Source: Alphaproteobacteria bacterium (GTDB lineage: Bacteria; Pseudomonadota; Alphaproteobacteria; Micropepsales; Micropepsaceae). From it: a stretch of DNA of 64,000 nt. Where the stretch lies: assembly GCA_025350465.1 (NCBI GenBank), contig JANXXU010000008.1, positions 124,001 through 188,000 on the forward strand, in the 5' to 3' direction. Position numbers and translations under genes: made by a program. Position 1 is the stretch's first letter; each line of letters begins with the position of its first letter. The notes beneath the pieces were generated by a model. That model did no database searches and was not told where the DNA came from. It saw nothing but the letters and a program-made list of their open reading frames with translations. Below, piece by piece: positions 1-9,019 of this stretch.

Positions 1-2
1 CG

Positions 3-278
3 AACGCACCGAACACACAGCCTATTTTTGGGGCATTACCTCCACTAGCGCCGAGGCATCAGGATCGAGAAAAGTATACAAACGCATGTCGACCGTTTGA
101 CGACTGCTATAAGGAATGGGATAAAAATAGAAATTGGTGCGACAATGCATATCCGCCCAGCGGCAATTTTCGCCTAATGCATTTGAACGTAGCATGCCAC
201 CAATGGGCTCAAGATGAACTCGAGGGATGTAAGCGAGGCGATCCGTCTCAGCCCTTTAGGCCGATGCCATGGAAATGA
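3..278 (+). CDS. C-terminal end of an unknown Cys/Trp-rich protein (cut by window edge)
   Basis: An open frame enters from the left edge and stops with TGA at 276-278, giving 91 visible residues. The second half has regularly placed Cys and Trp residues (segments CYKEWDKNRNWC and ACHQWAQDELEGC). From memory this resembles the short Cys/Trp tails found at the end of some RHS/YD-repeat or other polymorphic proteins, but I cannot confirm it. The stop overlaps the start region of the next gene (ATG at 269 or 275), so the two genes look translationally coupled. No start is visible, so size and function are open. The reading frame could also be chance, since only about 90 codons are seen. Confidence 0.4.
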   Translation, partial: NAPNTQPIFGALPPLAPRHQDREKYTNACRPFDDCYKEWDKNRNWCDNAYPPSGNFRLMHLNVACHQWAQDELEGCKRGDPSQPFRPMPWK

Positions 279-703
279 TCGGCGCGCGCAGCAGCCCCTT
301 TTACCGGGAATATATGGATCACTATGCTCACGAACGTCTCGAAGACGCCCTCAAGGCGCTGGAGTGTGCCCTCACGTCCGCGTCAATTGATACCGAAGGC
401 GGCCGTTTGGAATTCGGCGCCCTAACCATCCAAAAGGGGACGCTCTTACATCGATTGTCGCGGCACTCGGAAGCAGCCGCGGCATTTGATCAAGCAGCGG
501 GCATGGTCGACCAACTCACATTTTCAGCTCACATGGCGACTTTCTATGCTCGTTTCGGAAACGATCCAATTCAGGCCGTGGCGCATGCAGGGCGAGTCCT
601 CGAAATTCTTGAAGCGAAACGGCAAAATGAATCGCTTGATGATGGCGATCAATATTATTTCCGCGCTGCGCTCGAGATAAAGCAGAAGGCCGGACACCGT
701 TAG
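269..703 (+). CDS. small alpha-helical repeat protein of unknown function
   Basis: A 144-residue soluble, acidic, helix-rich protein. Segments such as EDALKALECAL, HSEAAAAFDQAAGMV and AVAHAGRVLEILEAK have the spacing of tetratricopeptide-like helical pairs. There is no signal peptide, membrane segment or catalytic motif. An in-frame TAG at 257-259 limits the start to ATG 269 or ATG 275; the second gives an ATGA overlap with the stop of the preceding partial frame. The tight overlap suggests it works with the upstream protein, perhaps as a partner or protecting protein, but that is inference. The function is not recognised. Confidence 0.5.
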   Translation: MEMIGARSSPFYREYMDHYAHERLEDALKALECALTSASIDTEGGRLEFGALTIQKGTLLHRLSRHSEAAAAFDQAAGMVDQLTFSAHMATFYARFGNDPIQAVAHAGRVLEILEAKRQNESLDDGDQYYFRAALEIKQKAGHR

Positions 704-1022
704 AACAGGCGAGCGCATTTCCGTCGAACGACAGTGTGAGGTGCAGTGGTTGACCGCCACCTCCTACATGCGCCCAGCGGGCAAATATTCTTCGAGACTT
801 GACGAGGGCGGCATCGGCCCCTTGTTGGAGTCAACAATCATTGCGACGTATTTTGACGGCAGCAATAGCACGACATTGCATTAGCGGACTGAGAGTCCTG
901 AACAGTCCCCCAACCGCGCGTCCGTTCCGACTAGCCCATATTTGAGCGGTCTTTTGCGATCGCCTAATCTCGGTGGCGGGCCTCTCTGGAGCCGCGAAAT
1001 ATCAAACGGGGAAGGCCCACTC
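704..1022. other. intergenic region, nothing recognised
   Basis: About 320 bases between the helical-repeat gene and the P-loop NTPase gene. I see no convincing reading frame, RNA gene or strong hairpin. A GGGGAAGG stretch near 1009-1016 serves as the ribosome binding site of the next gene. Confidence 0.5.
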
Positions 1023-1616
1023 ATGAACGACACCGCAATTGAGGGAGACGATTATCAACCTCATCTCGTCGAGCAGAAGCGCAATCAGTTCGTCATGGTC
1101 TCGGGCTGCTCCGGCTCGGGGAAGTCGACGCTGCTCGCCGAGTTGGCACGCCGCGGCTTTCAAACATACGCCGAGCCCGGCCGCCAGATCGTCAAAGAAC
1201 AGCTGCATGTCGGTGGCGATGCGTTACCGTGGTTGAACCCGGCGAAATTCGTCGACTTCGTGATTTCCCGGGCGATGCATCAAATGGTGACGGCGGCGCG
1301 CAGCGATCGTGTTGCCTTCTTCGACCGCGGCATCGTCGACGCAGTGGCGGCACTGGAGCGCGTGAGCCTCCCGGCGCCGCCGCATCTCAAGAACGTGATC
1401 GAGAAGTATCGCTACAACGCCAAGGTCTTCCTCTCCCCGCCGTGGCCCGAGATCTTTCGCAACGACGCCGAGCGCCGTCACTCCTTCGACGAGGCCGTAG
1501 GCGAATTCAATGATCTTGAACGTGCGTACGCCCGGCGGGGTTACGAGTGCGTTCTTCTGCCCAAGGTCGACGTTAGCGCCCGCGCTGAGTTCGTCCTGAA
1601 CCTGCTGGCTTGCTGA
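1023..1616 (+). CDS. AAA-type ATP-binding protein (AAA_28-like P-loop NTPase)
   Basis: A 197-residue soluble protein with a clear Walker A motif GCSGSGKST at residues 28-36. A later FFDRGIVDAV segment fits the Walker B/lid region seen in small P-loop kinases and the AAA_28 family. Such proteins are usually single-domain nucleotide hydrolases or kinases with unknown substrates. The longer frame could begin at 942, but ATG 1023 follows a GGGGAAGG ribosome binding site and puts the P-loop near the N terminus, as is usual. It stands alone, with non-coding DNA on both sides, so context gives no substrate. Calling it a P-loop NTPase is safe; the exact role is unknown. Confidence 0.8.
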   Translation: MNDTAIEGDDYQPHLVEQKRNQFVMVSGCSGSGKSTLLAELARRGFQTYAEPGRQIVKEQLHVGGDALPWLNPAKFVDFVISRAMHQMVTAARSDRVAFFDRGIVDAVAALERVSLPAPPHLKNVIEKYRYNAKVFLSPPWPEIFRNDAERRHSFDEAVGEFNDLERAYARRGYECVLLPKVDVSARAEFVLNLLAC

Positions 1617-1727
1617 CGTCGGCCCATTTGGCCGATAAACAGCTCCCGCCATCATTCGCAGAATCGACTAGGGAGAGCCAAGGCACCTCGCGTTTTTTTG
1701 GAGCAGTCGTTTTGCAGAGTGCACGGA

Positions 1728-2123
1728 ATGAACAAGGCCTATTTCCACGTCCGGCAGAGCGTCATCGACGAAACCTATCTCACCAAGCTCGCCAAGGCAG
1801 GTGTGGGCGGCGGCGTGAAGCGGCTCGAGAAGCGTCTTGGCAAGGTGTTGGCCCGGCCTGAATCCTATTGGGAATCCGCCGTCGTCGAGTGGCACAGCGT
1901 CTTCGATGAAGCGCCGTTGAGAGCTATCGCGACGAACATCTCGGTCGCCGTGCGCCGCATCGGCCGGCCCGACGACCTGAACATTGCGTTGCATATTTCA
2001 GTTCACGTCGATTGGGATTTACCTCATACCGGTGTGCCGATGTCGCCCGACACGCTGCGCCTCCTGGCCGATTTGGAAGCCACGCTCGATATCGACATTG
2101 TGCCCAACCTCTCGCCGCCTTGA
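1728..2123 (+). CDS. hypothetical protein, possibly DUF4279-like
   Basis: A 131-residue protein starting at ATG 1728 (MNKAYFHVRQ); an upstream in-frame TTG at 1698 is less likely. No signal peptide or membrane helix. It begins with a beta strand followed by basic residues, has YWESAVVEWHS in the middle, and ends ALHISVHVDWDLPHTG then a Leu-rich helix and DIDIVPNL. This order (strand, W-containing middle, final helix and D-I-D-strand) recalls the DUF4279 family, but the match is from memory and weak. The base composition resembles neighbouring coding DNA. Confidence 0.45.
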   Translation: MNKAYFHVRQSVIDETYLTKLAKAGVGGGVKRLEKRLGKVLARPESYWESAVVEWHSVFDEAPLRAIATNISVAVRRIGRPDDLNIALHISVHVDWDLPHTGVPMSPDTLRLLADLEATLDIDIVPNLSPP

Positions 2124-2238
2124 GCGGAACTGAATTCCGGAGCCGCCTGTTAGCCATTGGAAAAGCCCGCGCTGTGCACTCTCGTTTAGGTCGTCTAACA
2201 TCACCATCCCAACGCCAACCGATTTGAGGTCCCCCGAA

Positions 2239-2667
2239 ATGCTGAAGTCACTCATCCTTGCGCTGAGCGCAATACTGGTGACTGCATTGCCGGCCGACGC
2301 GCACGGCGCCGTTGCCGTCGGCGGAAATCCGGCCGACGTCGCCAAGAACGGCATCGCCATAGGCATTTCGAAGGATGACGACACGAAAGAACTGGCGGAG
2401 GCCGGCGCCGTCGAACAATGCAAGGCTTTCCACGGCAAAAATCCGGCACAAACAGCGGCGCGTTGCGCAGTCGTCGCGAACTTCGATCACGCGTGGGCCG
2501 TCATCGCCATGGATCCAAAGCCTCAGTCGGCGGGCTTCGGCTGGTCCATCGATCCGGACAAGGCGACGGCGGAACGCAACGCCATGAACCAATGCAAGGC
2601 GAGCTCACCCGACGAGCGAAAGCGATTCTGCGCCCTGACCGGCGAACTGCAAGACACCAAGCCTTAG
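2239..2667 (+). CDS. exported DUF4189-type protein
   Basis: A 142-residue protein with an N-terminal signal peptide (MLKSLILALSAILVTALPADAHG, cleaved after about residue 20). The mature part has the DUF4189 pattern: GIAIGISKDDDTKELAEAGAVEQC, a pair of cysteines around QTAARCAVV, then a second similar unit with ATAERNAMNQC and KRFCALTG. The four cysteines probably form two disulfides in the periplasm. The start ATG 2239 is preceded by GAGG at 2226-2229; a TTG at 2224 is in frame but less likely. Function of this family is unknown; some members are secreted small proteins. It is a single-gene unit. Confidence 0.7.
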   Translation: MLKSLILALSAILVTALPADAHGAVAVGGNPADVAKNGIAIGISKDDDTKELAEAGAVEQCKAFHGKNPAQTAARCAVVANFDHAWAVIAMDPKPQSAGFGWSIDPDKATAERNAMNQCKASSPDERKRFCALTGELQDTKP

Positions 2668-2689
2668 CGCGCCACGCCCCCGCAGCTCT

Positions 2690-3370
2690 TCACCGCGTCG
2701 CCGATGGGTTCTCCGGTTCGGCGCCGCCGGCAAAGCGCGAGATCACGTAATACCGCATGTCGAAATCGGGCCTGTCGGCGACGATGTCGCCAAAGAAGGA
2801 AAAGCGCGTGTCTATCTTTTCAGGTGCCGAAGCGCGAAAGAACGCGAGGCCGAGGATTTGCATATCCGACGGGCCCTTCGCTGCGACGAACAAGACATTG
2901 CATTCTTGGGCGTAGGCGTCGCGGAAGAAGCCGTAGCTTCCCGTCTTTCGCTTGCTGCAGTGGATGAAGGCGATTGTCGCCGCGGCGCCCAGACTTGGCG
3001 CGCGCAAAGGGTCGGGCACAGTATCGTTGATCGAGTCGATCTGCTTGTTGTCGACATCGACGATCGCCACGGGACCCGCCAGAGCCAACGCCGGCTGCAA
3101 CTCGCTCGTACATTCGAGCGCCGGCTTGCCGCGCAAGACATCTTGAGCCAGTTCGGCGATATGCGTGGGCGTGCCGGCCTGACAGACCGGCGCTTCGAGC
3201 CCCGGAGCGATCCGGCCGGAGGCAGCCGCCTCGTCGACGCGCGCCGTCAATTTGTCGAAGCCCGCGATCTCTCCGCGCGAGCGGAATGGGACGCCGAGGA
3301 AGAAATAGTACCCGATCGCCGCGACCAGCAACACGACCAAGCTCGCGATCAAGATTTCGACTCTTGTCAT
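2690..3370 (-). CDS. membrane-anchored hypothetical protein
   Basis: A 226-residue protein with one N-terminal transmembrane helix (VEILIASLVVLLVAAIGYYFF), probably a signal anchor that leaves the rest in the periplasm. The remainder has four cysteines (around APVCQAG, LECTSE, FIHCSKR and QECNVLF) that could pair. No known domain is recognised. The start is ATG 3370; the frame also has a TTG two codons upstream. It converges on the DUF4189 gene, with a 22-base gap between the two stops. What it does cannot be told from the sequence. Confidence 0.6.
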   Translation of the reverse strand: MTRVEILIASLVVLLVAAIGYYFFLGVPFRSRGEIAGFDKLTARVDEAAASGRIAPGLEAPVCQAGTPTHIAELAQDVLRGKPALECTSELQPALALAGPVAIVDVDNKQIDSINDTVPDPLRAPSLGAAATIAFIHCSKRKTGSYGFFRDAYAQECNVLFVAAKGPSDMQILGLAFFRASAPEKIDTRFSFFGDIVADRPDFDMRYYVISRFAGGAEPENPSATR

Positions 3371-3577
3371 GGCCAATTTCTGCCGCCGCCCGGGAACGGG
3401 CTCGATGTTCGAGAATCATGATTGAGATTGGATTCTATCTTCCTTGCCGACGACGCGACGGGGCGAGCTCCCGCAGGCTCGTCGATTTGTCGCGCGATGT
3501 ATCAATTTCACGCCACGTTGATTCGGCGCGCAGGCGGCACCAATCCGCGCCGAACGACGCGCGCAAGGACGCGAGCG

Positions 3578-4354
3578 TCAACTCTTCAGCCGATATCCGG
3601 TCTTGAATATCCAACCGACGACGAGCAAGCACACGATGAAGAAGCCGAGCGTTGCCGCCAGGCTGATCTCAACGCCCACGTCGGACGTGCCGTAGAAGCT
3701 CCAGCGAAAGCCCGAGATCAGATAGACGACCGGATTGAAGAGCGCGATCGTCCGCCATGTCGGCGGCAGCATGCTGATCGAATAGAACGAGCCGCCGAGA
3801 AACGTCAGCGGCGTCACGATCAGCATCGGGATCATCTGCAGCTGCTCGAAGCCTTGCGCCCAGATGCCCAGGATAAAGCCGAAGAGGCTGAACGTCATCG
3901 ACGTCAGCACCAGAAACGCGATCATCCATTCCGGATGGAGAATGCGGATCGGCACGAAGAGCGACGCCGTCGTCAGGATCAATAGGCCCAGGATGATCGA
4001 TTTCGTCGCCGCTGCGCCGACATAGGCGACGACGATTTCGAGATAGGAGATCGGTGCCGACAGCAACTCATAGATCGTGCCGACGAATTTCGGGAAGTAG
4101 ATGCCGAACGAGCCGTTGAAGATGCTTTGCGTGAACAGTGAGAGCATAATGAGGCCCGGCACGATGAAAGAGCCGTACGGCACGCCGTCCACTTGCGTCA
4201 TGCGCGAACCGATGGCCGCGCCGAAGACGACAAAATAAAGCGACGTCGTCATGACGGGCGTGATGATGCTCTGCGTTATCGTGCGCAAGGCGCGCGCCAT
4301 CTCGAACTTATAGATCGCCCAGACGCTATGGCGGTTGAATGTCAATGCGTTCAT
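3578..4354 (-). CDS. ABC-2 type transporter permease
   Basis: A 258-residue inner-membrane protein with about six hydrophobic helices, typical in length and layout for the ABC-2 permease family used by drug, polysaccharide or Nod-factor exporters (NodJ-like). The second helix region [12 protein letters not shown] and the later [20 protein letters not shown] with PLTFLGG are characteristic of this family. Its ATG overlaps the stop of the ATP-binding gene by four bases (ATGA), so the two are translationally coupled and form one exporter. The substrate cannot be deduced. Confidence 0.9.
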   Translation of the reverse strand: MNALTFNRHSVWAIYKFEMARALRTITQSIITPVMTTSLYFVVFGAAIGSRMTQVDGVPYGSFIVPGLIMLSLFTQSIFNGSFGIYFPKFVGTIYELLSAPISYLEIVVAYVGAAATKSIILGLLILTTASLFVPIRILHPEWMIAFLVLTSMTFSLFGFILGIWAQGFEQLQMIPMLIVTPLTFLGGSFYSISMLPPTWRTIALFNPVVYLISGFRWSFYGTSDVGVEISLAATLGFFIVCLLVVGWIFKTGYRLKS

Positions 4355-5289
4355 GCCGTTGCTCCCGTGCGCTCGGTGACCAGGCTCACGAAGATGTCCT
4401 CGAGCGAGCTTTGCGTCGTATTCAAGTCTTTGAAGCCGACGCCGATGTCGGTGATCCGCCGCAACAGCGAAGGCACGCCGGTGCGCTCCGCGTTCGCATC
4501 GAAGGTGTACTCAAGCTCGTGGCCGCCGGCTTTCAGCATCAAGTGCCAATCGCCGAGCTCGGGCGGAATTTCCGTCATCGGCTCCTGCAGCACCAGCGTC
4601 AGCTGTTTCTTGCCGAGCTTCTTGATCAGCGTCGCTTTGTCCTCAACGAGGATGAGTTCGCCCTTGTTGATAACGCCGATGCGGTCGGCCATCTCCTCCG
4701 CTTCGTCGATGTAGTGCGTCGTCAAGATGATGGTGACGCCGTTGTCGCGCAGGCGGCGCACCAGCGCCCACATGTCGCGCCGCAATTCGACGTCGACGCC
4801 CGCGGTCGGCTCGTCCAGGAACAGGATCGTTGGCTCGTGGCTCAAAGCCTTCGCGATCATCACGCGCCGCTTCATGCCGCCCGACAATGTCTGCAGCTGG
4901 TCTTTGCGCCTGTCCCACAGCGAAAGGTCGCGCAAGATCCGCTCGACGTAAGCCTTGTCTGGCGCTCGGCCGAAAAGGCCGCGGCTGAACGTCGTTGTCG
5001 CCCACACCGTCTCGAAGCGATCGGTCGTGAGTTCCTGCGGCACAAGGCCGATCTTGGCGCGCGCCGGGCGGTAGTCGCGCTGAATCTCGTGGCCGTCGGC
5101 AAAGATCTCGCCGGACGACGGTGTCACGATGCCGCAAATGATGTTGATCAGCGTGGTCTTGCCGGCACCGTTTGGGCCCAGGAGGGCGAAAATCTCACCC
5201 TTGCGGATGTCCAGATTGATCGGCTTCAGCGCCTGCAATCCGGAGGCATATGTCTTGGTGACGTTCTTGATCGAGACGATAGGGGGCAT
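4351..5289 (-). CDS. ABC transporter ATP-binding protein (exporter type)
   Basis: A 312-residue cytoplasmic ATPase that powers the permease encoded just downstream. It has Walker [10 protein letters not shown] near residue 38, Q-loop VPQEL, signature [15 protein letters not shown] and Walker [13 protein letters not shown], followed by the switch His in [12 protein letters not shown]. The extra C-terminal 80 or so residues are usual in the CcmA/NodI/DrrA branch. The start is taken as ATG 5289; the frame can be extended one codon to TTG. Gene order ATPase then permease, with a four-base overlap, is standard. Confidence 0.93.
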   Translation of the reverse strand: MPPIVSIKNVTKTYASGLQALKPINLDIRKGEIFALLGPNGAGKTTLINIICGIVTPSSGEIFADGHEIQRDYRPARAKIGLVPQELTTDRFETVWATTTFSRGLFGRAPDKAYVERILRDLSLWDRRKDQLQTLSGGMKRRVMIAKALSHEPTILFLDEPTAGVDVELRRDMWALVRRLRDNGVTIILTTHYIDEAEEMADRIGVINKGELILVEDKATLIKKLGKKQLTLVLQEPMTEIPPELGDWHLMLKAGGHELEYTFDANAERTGVPSLLRRITDIGVGFKDLNTTQSSLEDIFVSLVTERTGATA

Positions 5290-5379
5290 CAACGCAAAGC
5301 CTTGGCGGAAAATTCGCTCGTGGCGAAATAGGGACGAACGCTCGCAATAGCCAGTGCAAAAAAGGCGCAGACGCCGATC

Positions 5380-5844
5380 TTATGCACCGTTCACGAACAA
5401 GGCCGCGAGCACGAGGATGAGACCGATCGTGCCGATCAGCCAAACGATAGTGCGAATCACGGGCACGCCGGCCGCATAGAGCGGCAGATAGACGACGCGC
5501 GCGACGAGATAGACCTGGGAGCCGACCAGTGTCAGCCACGAGAACCGGTTCATCGCATGCGTCGTGAGCACGGCGGCGGCGAAGAACGGAAACGTTTCCA
5601 TGAAATTGCGGAAAGCGCGCTCCAGCCGCCCGGCAAGCGCGCTCACCGGCGGCGGTGCCGCGTCGCGCGCGCCCACGTTCCACTGAATGCCGCGCTGCGA
5701 ATTGCCGACCCGCGCGGCGATGAGCAGCTGAAAGAGGCCGAGCACGATGGCAAAGCCGAGCATCGTGAACTCGGTCGGCAGTCCCGCAATCGAAAAACCG
5801 GGCAGCGCGTCGCGCACCGACTGTATCCAAGCGCTGATGTCCAT
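5380..5844 (-). CDS. MAPEG family membrane protein
   Basis: A 154-residue integral membrane protein with four helices. The motif VGNSQRGIQWNVGARD, then NFMETFPFFAAAVL and YLVARVVYLPLYAAGV, match the MAPEG family (membrane-associated proteins in eicosanoid and glutathione metabolism). Bacterial members are mostly uncharacterised; some have glutathione transferase activity. The start ATG 5844 has a good ribosome binding site (AAGGGGG just upstream on this strand), so the longer frame to 5967 is rejected. It is divergent from the 2H phosphoesterase gene. Confidence 0.85.
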   Translation of the reverse strand: MDISAWIQSVRDALPGFSIAGLPTEFTMLGFAIVLGLFQLLIAARVGNSQRGIQWNVGARDAAPPPVSALAGRLERAFRNFMETFPFFAAAVLTTHAMNRFSWLTLVGSQVYLVARVVYLPLYAAGVPVIRTIVWLIGTIGLILVLAALFVNGA

Positions 5845-5942
5845 TGATTTCCCCCTTGAAGGCGAATGGCGTCGCGCCAGCATAGCGCCTTCCGCGCGCC
5901 ATGCTAAGGAAGGGATACGCGATCGACGGCGAGGGTAGGCCG

Positions 5943-6473
5943 GTGCACTACGTCCTCTGTTATCCAAAGCTTGAGGCGAAAGACCTCGCGCGAATCGAGG
6001 CTTTTCGCCGCGCTCATGAGCCGTCGCGCGCGAAGTTGGTACCGGCGCACATCACCCTTGTCTTCGGCGTGACGTCCATTGACGCCGCCGGCCTGGCCGC
6101 GGTCGCGACCGCGGTGGCGGCCACCACTGCCGCATTCGATGTCTCACTCGACAAGATCGACGTCAATGTCAGCGAAGGCAGCGCCGACAACACGATGTCG
6201 TTGATTGTAGGGCAGGGGCGCGAGCAGATAATTGCTCTGCACGAGGCCCTTTACGCCGGCGTCCTTGCCAAAGAGCGCCGGCACGACATCGTCTTCACGC
6301 CTCACATGACGATCGCGACCGACGCCGATTACAAGCGCGTCCTCGGCGCCATCAGCGACGCGCGCGCGATCGCACTGCCGATCGCCGGCCGCGTAGATGC
6401 GCTCGAAGTTGTTACGCTAACGGGCGATACACTGCGCCATATCGCGACGATCACACTCGGGCGGGGATTGTAG
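5943..6473 (+). CDS. 2'-5' RNA ligase / 2H phosphoesterase family protein
   Basis: A 176-residue protein carrying the two HxT/S motifs of the 2H phosphoesterase superfamily: HITLVF in the first half and HMTIAT in the second. Members open or close 2',3'-cyclic phosphates or join RNA ends by 2'-5' bonds; the substrate here is unknown. The domain begins at once with HYVLCYPKL, supporting GTG 5943, which has GAGGG seven bases upstream. ATG 5901 would add 14 residues and lacks a ribosome binding site. The gene is monocistronic and divergent from the MAPEG gene. Confidence 0.8.
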   Translation: MHYVLCYPKLEAKDLARIEAFRRAHEPSRAKLVPAHITLVFGVTSIDAAGLAAVATAVAATTAAFDVSLDKIDVNVSEGSADNTMSLIVGQGREQIIALHEALYAGVLAKERRHDIVFTPHMTIATDADYKRVLGAISDARAIALPIAGRVDALEVVTLTGDTLRHIATITLGRGL

Positions 6474-6538
6474 GTGATCTTCGTAACGCGCGGCCAGCAG
6501 CGATCCGCATCTACAACAAGCAACTTCATAATCTGGTG

Positions 6539-7570
6539 CTAGCCGTCCTGCGGAATCGGTTCTCGAGCTTCGTAGCCTTTGAGTGCCTTGTACGAATAGC
6601 TCAGAAGCGCCACGCCGAAACCGGTTCCTATGATGTTGACCAGCAACTCAAAGAGCCAAAACAGAGGCGCATAGGGTTGGAATTTCTCCATCTCCAATTC
6701 GACGTTGTGGCGCGCCAGTTCTTGCGCAGCGGCGACATCTTTAGGGTCCGGCGCTACGGAAGGTGTTGCAGGCACTGACCCAACGTCGGGTGCTGCCGGA
6801 AAATGCCCAGCGCCCATGTGGCTCGTGTAATACCAATACGCCGCGCCCGCCAGGAAGGCGACGGCGACCCAAAGTATAAAACCTGACAGGAAGAAGAGGC
6901 CGAACATGCGCGCGACATTTCCCTCGGTCAGGCGCCAGGCCTCACCGAACGAAAGCCGTCGTGTCGCCACGACCGCCGGCGGCCATACCGCGAGGCGAAG
7001 GCAGACATAAAGCGCGATGATCCAGCCGACGAAATACGCAAACATGATGGGCGCAAGCGTAACGAAGCTTACAGCGCTCAAATTTTTGGGCCAATCCGCC
7101 GCCCATGTCGCAATCTGTGCGAAGAAAGCCCTGAGGTCGCCGTGGGCGACCACAAAAATCACCGGCGCAAGAGCGGCGGCAAGAATAGCAACTATGATGG
7201 TGCCGGTTAGCACAGCCATCAGCGCATACAAGAATTCCGTCGTCCCGAAGGGAAAATTAAAGTAGCTCCCCGGATTGCGATCGCCGAACAGGATTACGCG
7301 GTGAATGGAAACCGCGACCGCAGCAATCACAATCAGTTGGAGAATGCCCGTTACCACCTGCAAAAAGAATATGTCGTCGATGTGGGCGAAGATCGTGAAA
7401 GGGTCGACGAGCTTGTGTCCAACCAGATCCTGCAAATAGAAACCGAGGACAAAATTAGCGGCGAGAAATGCGGTAAAAGGCAGCCACGACAAGCGAAAGA
7501 TCGTGAAGAAATTGCCGATGGTGAACCCGAGTGCGTTCCCAAACGTGCGAAATACAGGCAGCTTATGCAT
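6539..7570 (-). CDS. multi-pass membrane protein of unknown function
   Basis: A 343-residue inner-membrane protein with about six transmembrane helices, the first around FTAFLAANFVLGFYL and the last around LFELLVNIIGTGFGVALL. A loop of about 60 residues rich in Pro, Ala and Asp (AAPDVGSVPATPSVAPDP) lies before the last helix. A conserved-looking RRLSFGEAWRLTEGN segment precedes helix five and recalls DUF975/glycerophosphodiester-associated membrane domains, but I cannot assign a family. ATG 7570 follows a GGGGGAC ribosome binding site. It is followed by no obvious partner. Confidence 0.65.
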   Translation of the reverse strand: MHKLPVFRTFGNALGFTIGNFFTIFRLSWLPFTAFLAANFVLGFYLQDLVGHKLVDPFTIFAHIDDIFFLQVVTGILQLIVIAAVAVSIHRVILFGDRNPGSYFNFPFGTTEFLYALMAVLTGTIIVAILAAALAPVIFVVAHGDLRAFFAQIATWAADWPKNLSAVSFVTLAPIMFAYFVGWIIALYVCLRLAVWPPAVVATRRLSFGEAWRLTEGNVARMFGLFFLSGFILWVAVAFLAGAAYWYYTSHMGAGHFPAAPDVGSVPATPSVAPDPKDVAAAQELARHNVELEMEKFQPYAPLFWLFELLVNIIGTGFGVALLSYSYKALKGYEAREPIPQDG

Positions 7571-7702
7571 AAAGTCCCCCGACTTCCCAGCACCCCAACT
7601 CTCGGCGCACTACACTACGCCGGCAACGACACAGTCAAACGCTGTTGTGTCGTTGTCTTCGGGGAGGGCGGCGTCCGAGCGCCGGTATTCGCCAGAGGTC
7701 GT

Positions 7703-8614
7703 CTATTTGCCCGTTCTGCTCATCTCGTTCCCCGTGACGATGGCGGTGCGCAGTTCGCCGGCGATGTCGGCCATGCCGCCGGGCGAGTGCGGGACGAGGA
7801 TCACTTTGCTGCCCGATGAGACGCCGATTTCCTTCAGCGTGTCGAAATACTGCGTCAGCAGGACGAGATTGAGCACTTCGCCGGCCGACACGCCGTCGAT
7901 CTTTTCCTTGAACGCCTCGATCGATTCGCGCAGACCGTCGACGATGGCGCGCCGCTGCTTGGCGATGCCTTCGCCTTGCAGGCGCTTGGACTCCGCTTCC
8001 GCTTCGGCATTCTTGACCACGAGGATCTTGTTGGCCTCGCCCTTGGCGTTGGCGGCGACCTGAAGGCGCTGCTGGGTTTGAATTTCGTTCATCGCCGACT
8101 TGACGTTCTCGGCCGGATCGACGTCGGTGACGAGCGCGTTGGGAATCTCAAAGCCATAGATCTTCATCGAGACGTCCAGCTCGGTTTTCACCGCCAAGCC
8201 GACGTCGTCTTTTTTCTCGAACACTTCGTCCAAATCCATCTTGGGCACTTTGGCGCGCACGACGTCGAGGACGTAGGATCTGATCTGCTCGATATGATCT
8301 TGCAGTTTGTAAAAAGAATCTGCTTCGTTGCCTTCGACGACGCGGTATTGCACCGCGACGAAAAGCTTCACGAACACGTTGTCCTTGGTCTTGGTCTCGA
8401 CCTCGACGATCAGCTGCTGCACCCGCAAGGAAACGCGCTGCACGATGTGATCGATGAACGGCACCTTCATGCTCAGGCCGGGCTTGGCCGTCCGCACATA
8501 GCGCCCGAAGCGCTCGATGATGGCGCGTGTCTGTTGCTTGACGGTGAAAAACGAGGCGAAGAACAGAATGATGAGAATGAACGTCAGGATCGAATAGGTC
8601 GTGACCGGGTCCAT
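7703..8614 (-). CDS. SPFH/Band 7 membrane protease-associated protein (stomatin/QmcA-like)
   Basis: A 303-residue protein with one N-terminal transmembrane helix (YSILTFILIILFFASFF) followed by a Band 7/SPFH domain: KQQTRAIIERFGRY, PGLSMKVPFID, QQLIVEVETKTKDNVFV, then a coiled region rich in Ala, Glu and Lys (AAVAANAKGEANKILVVKNAEAEAE-like stretch near residues 180-210). This is the architecture of stomatin/QmcA proteins that scaffold membrane microdomains and modulate proteases. A usual NfeD partner gene is not visible next to it. The ATG start has AGGGG nearby upstream. Confidence 0.9.
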   Translation of the reverse strand: MDPVTTYSILTFILIILFFASFFTVKQQTRAIIERFGRYVRTAKPGLSMKVPFIDHIVQRVSLRVQQLIVEVETKTKDNVFVKLFVAVQYRVVEGNEADSFYKLQDHIEQIRSYVLDVVRAKVPKMDLDEVFEKKDDVGLAVKTELDVSMKIYGFEIPNALVTDVDPAENVKSAMNEIQTQQRLQVAANAKGEANKILVVKNAEAEAESKRLQGEGIAKQRRAIVDGLRESIEAFKEKIDGVSAGEVLNLVLLTQYFDTLKEIGVSSGSKVILVPHSPGGMADIAGELRTAIVTGNEMSRTGK

Positions 8615-8718
8615 TTTTGCCCCTGAATCAAGGAGGAGATCGCGCGCGACCTTAGCCGTCCCTCCCCCTTATCGGCTACCGCATTCACGGGAGCGGATGG
8701 TGTTTCTACGTTTGATTT

Positions 8719-8958
8719 GTTACCGCTCCCACTGTGGGGCGGTCGAAACGCATTTCGAGCGGAGCGCGAAATCGGTTCGGGTGGGGGGCTTTCACCCGCT
8801 GCAAAAGACTGAACCACGAAGCACACGAAGCGCCTCTGCCTCTTCGTGACCTTTGTGGTCTTGGTGGTTCAATCTTCTTGGCCGCCCCCCACCCGATCCG
8901 CCCTCGGTCGCTCCCGCGCCCTCCAACGTATCGACCGCCCCACAGCGGGGGCGGTAAC
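8719..8958. repeat. 240-base composite palindromic repeat element
   Basis: The outer arms GTTACCGCTCCCACTGTGGG (from 8719) and the inverse of GTTACCGCCCCCGCTGTGGG (to 8958) match almost perfectly. Both halves then carry a GAGCG-rich linker and CGGGTGGGGGGC. The core 8810-8874 is a second inverted repeat made of TGAACCACGAAGCACACGAA and its partial complement. The rest of the gap 8615-9019 holds no gene I can support. It looks like two repeat families nested symmetrically, perhaps a non-autonomous mobile element. Confidence 0.75.
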
Positions 8959-9019
8959 AGATCTGTTCGAGCTGGGTATATAGCCGACAGCTTGGCGTTT
9001 GCGTCCCCGGTTGGACCGG

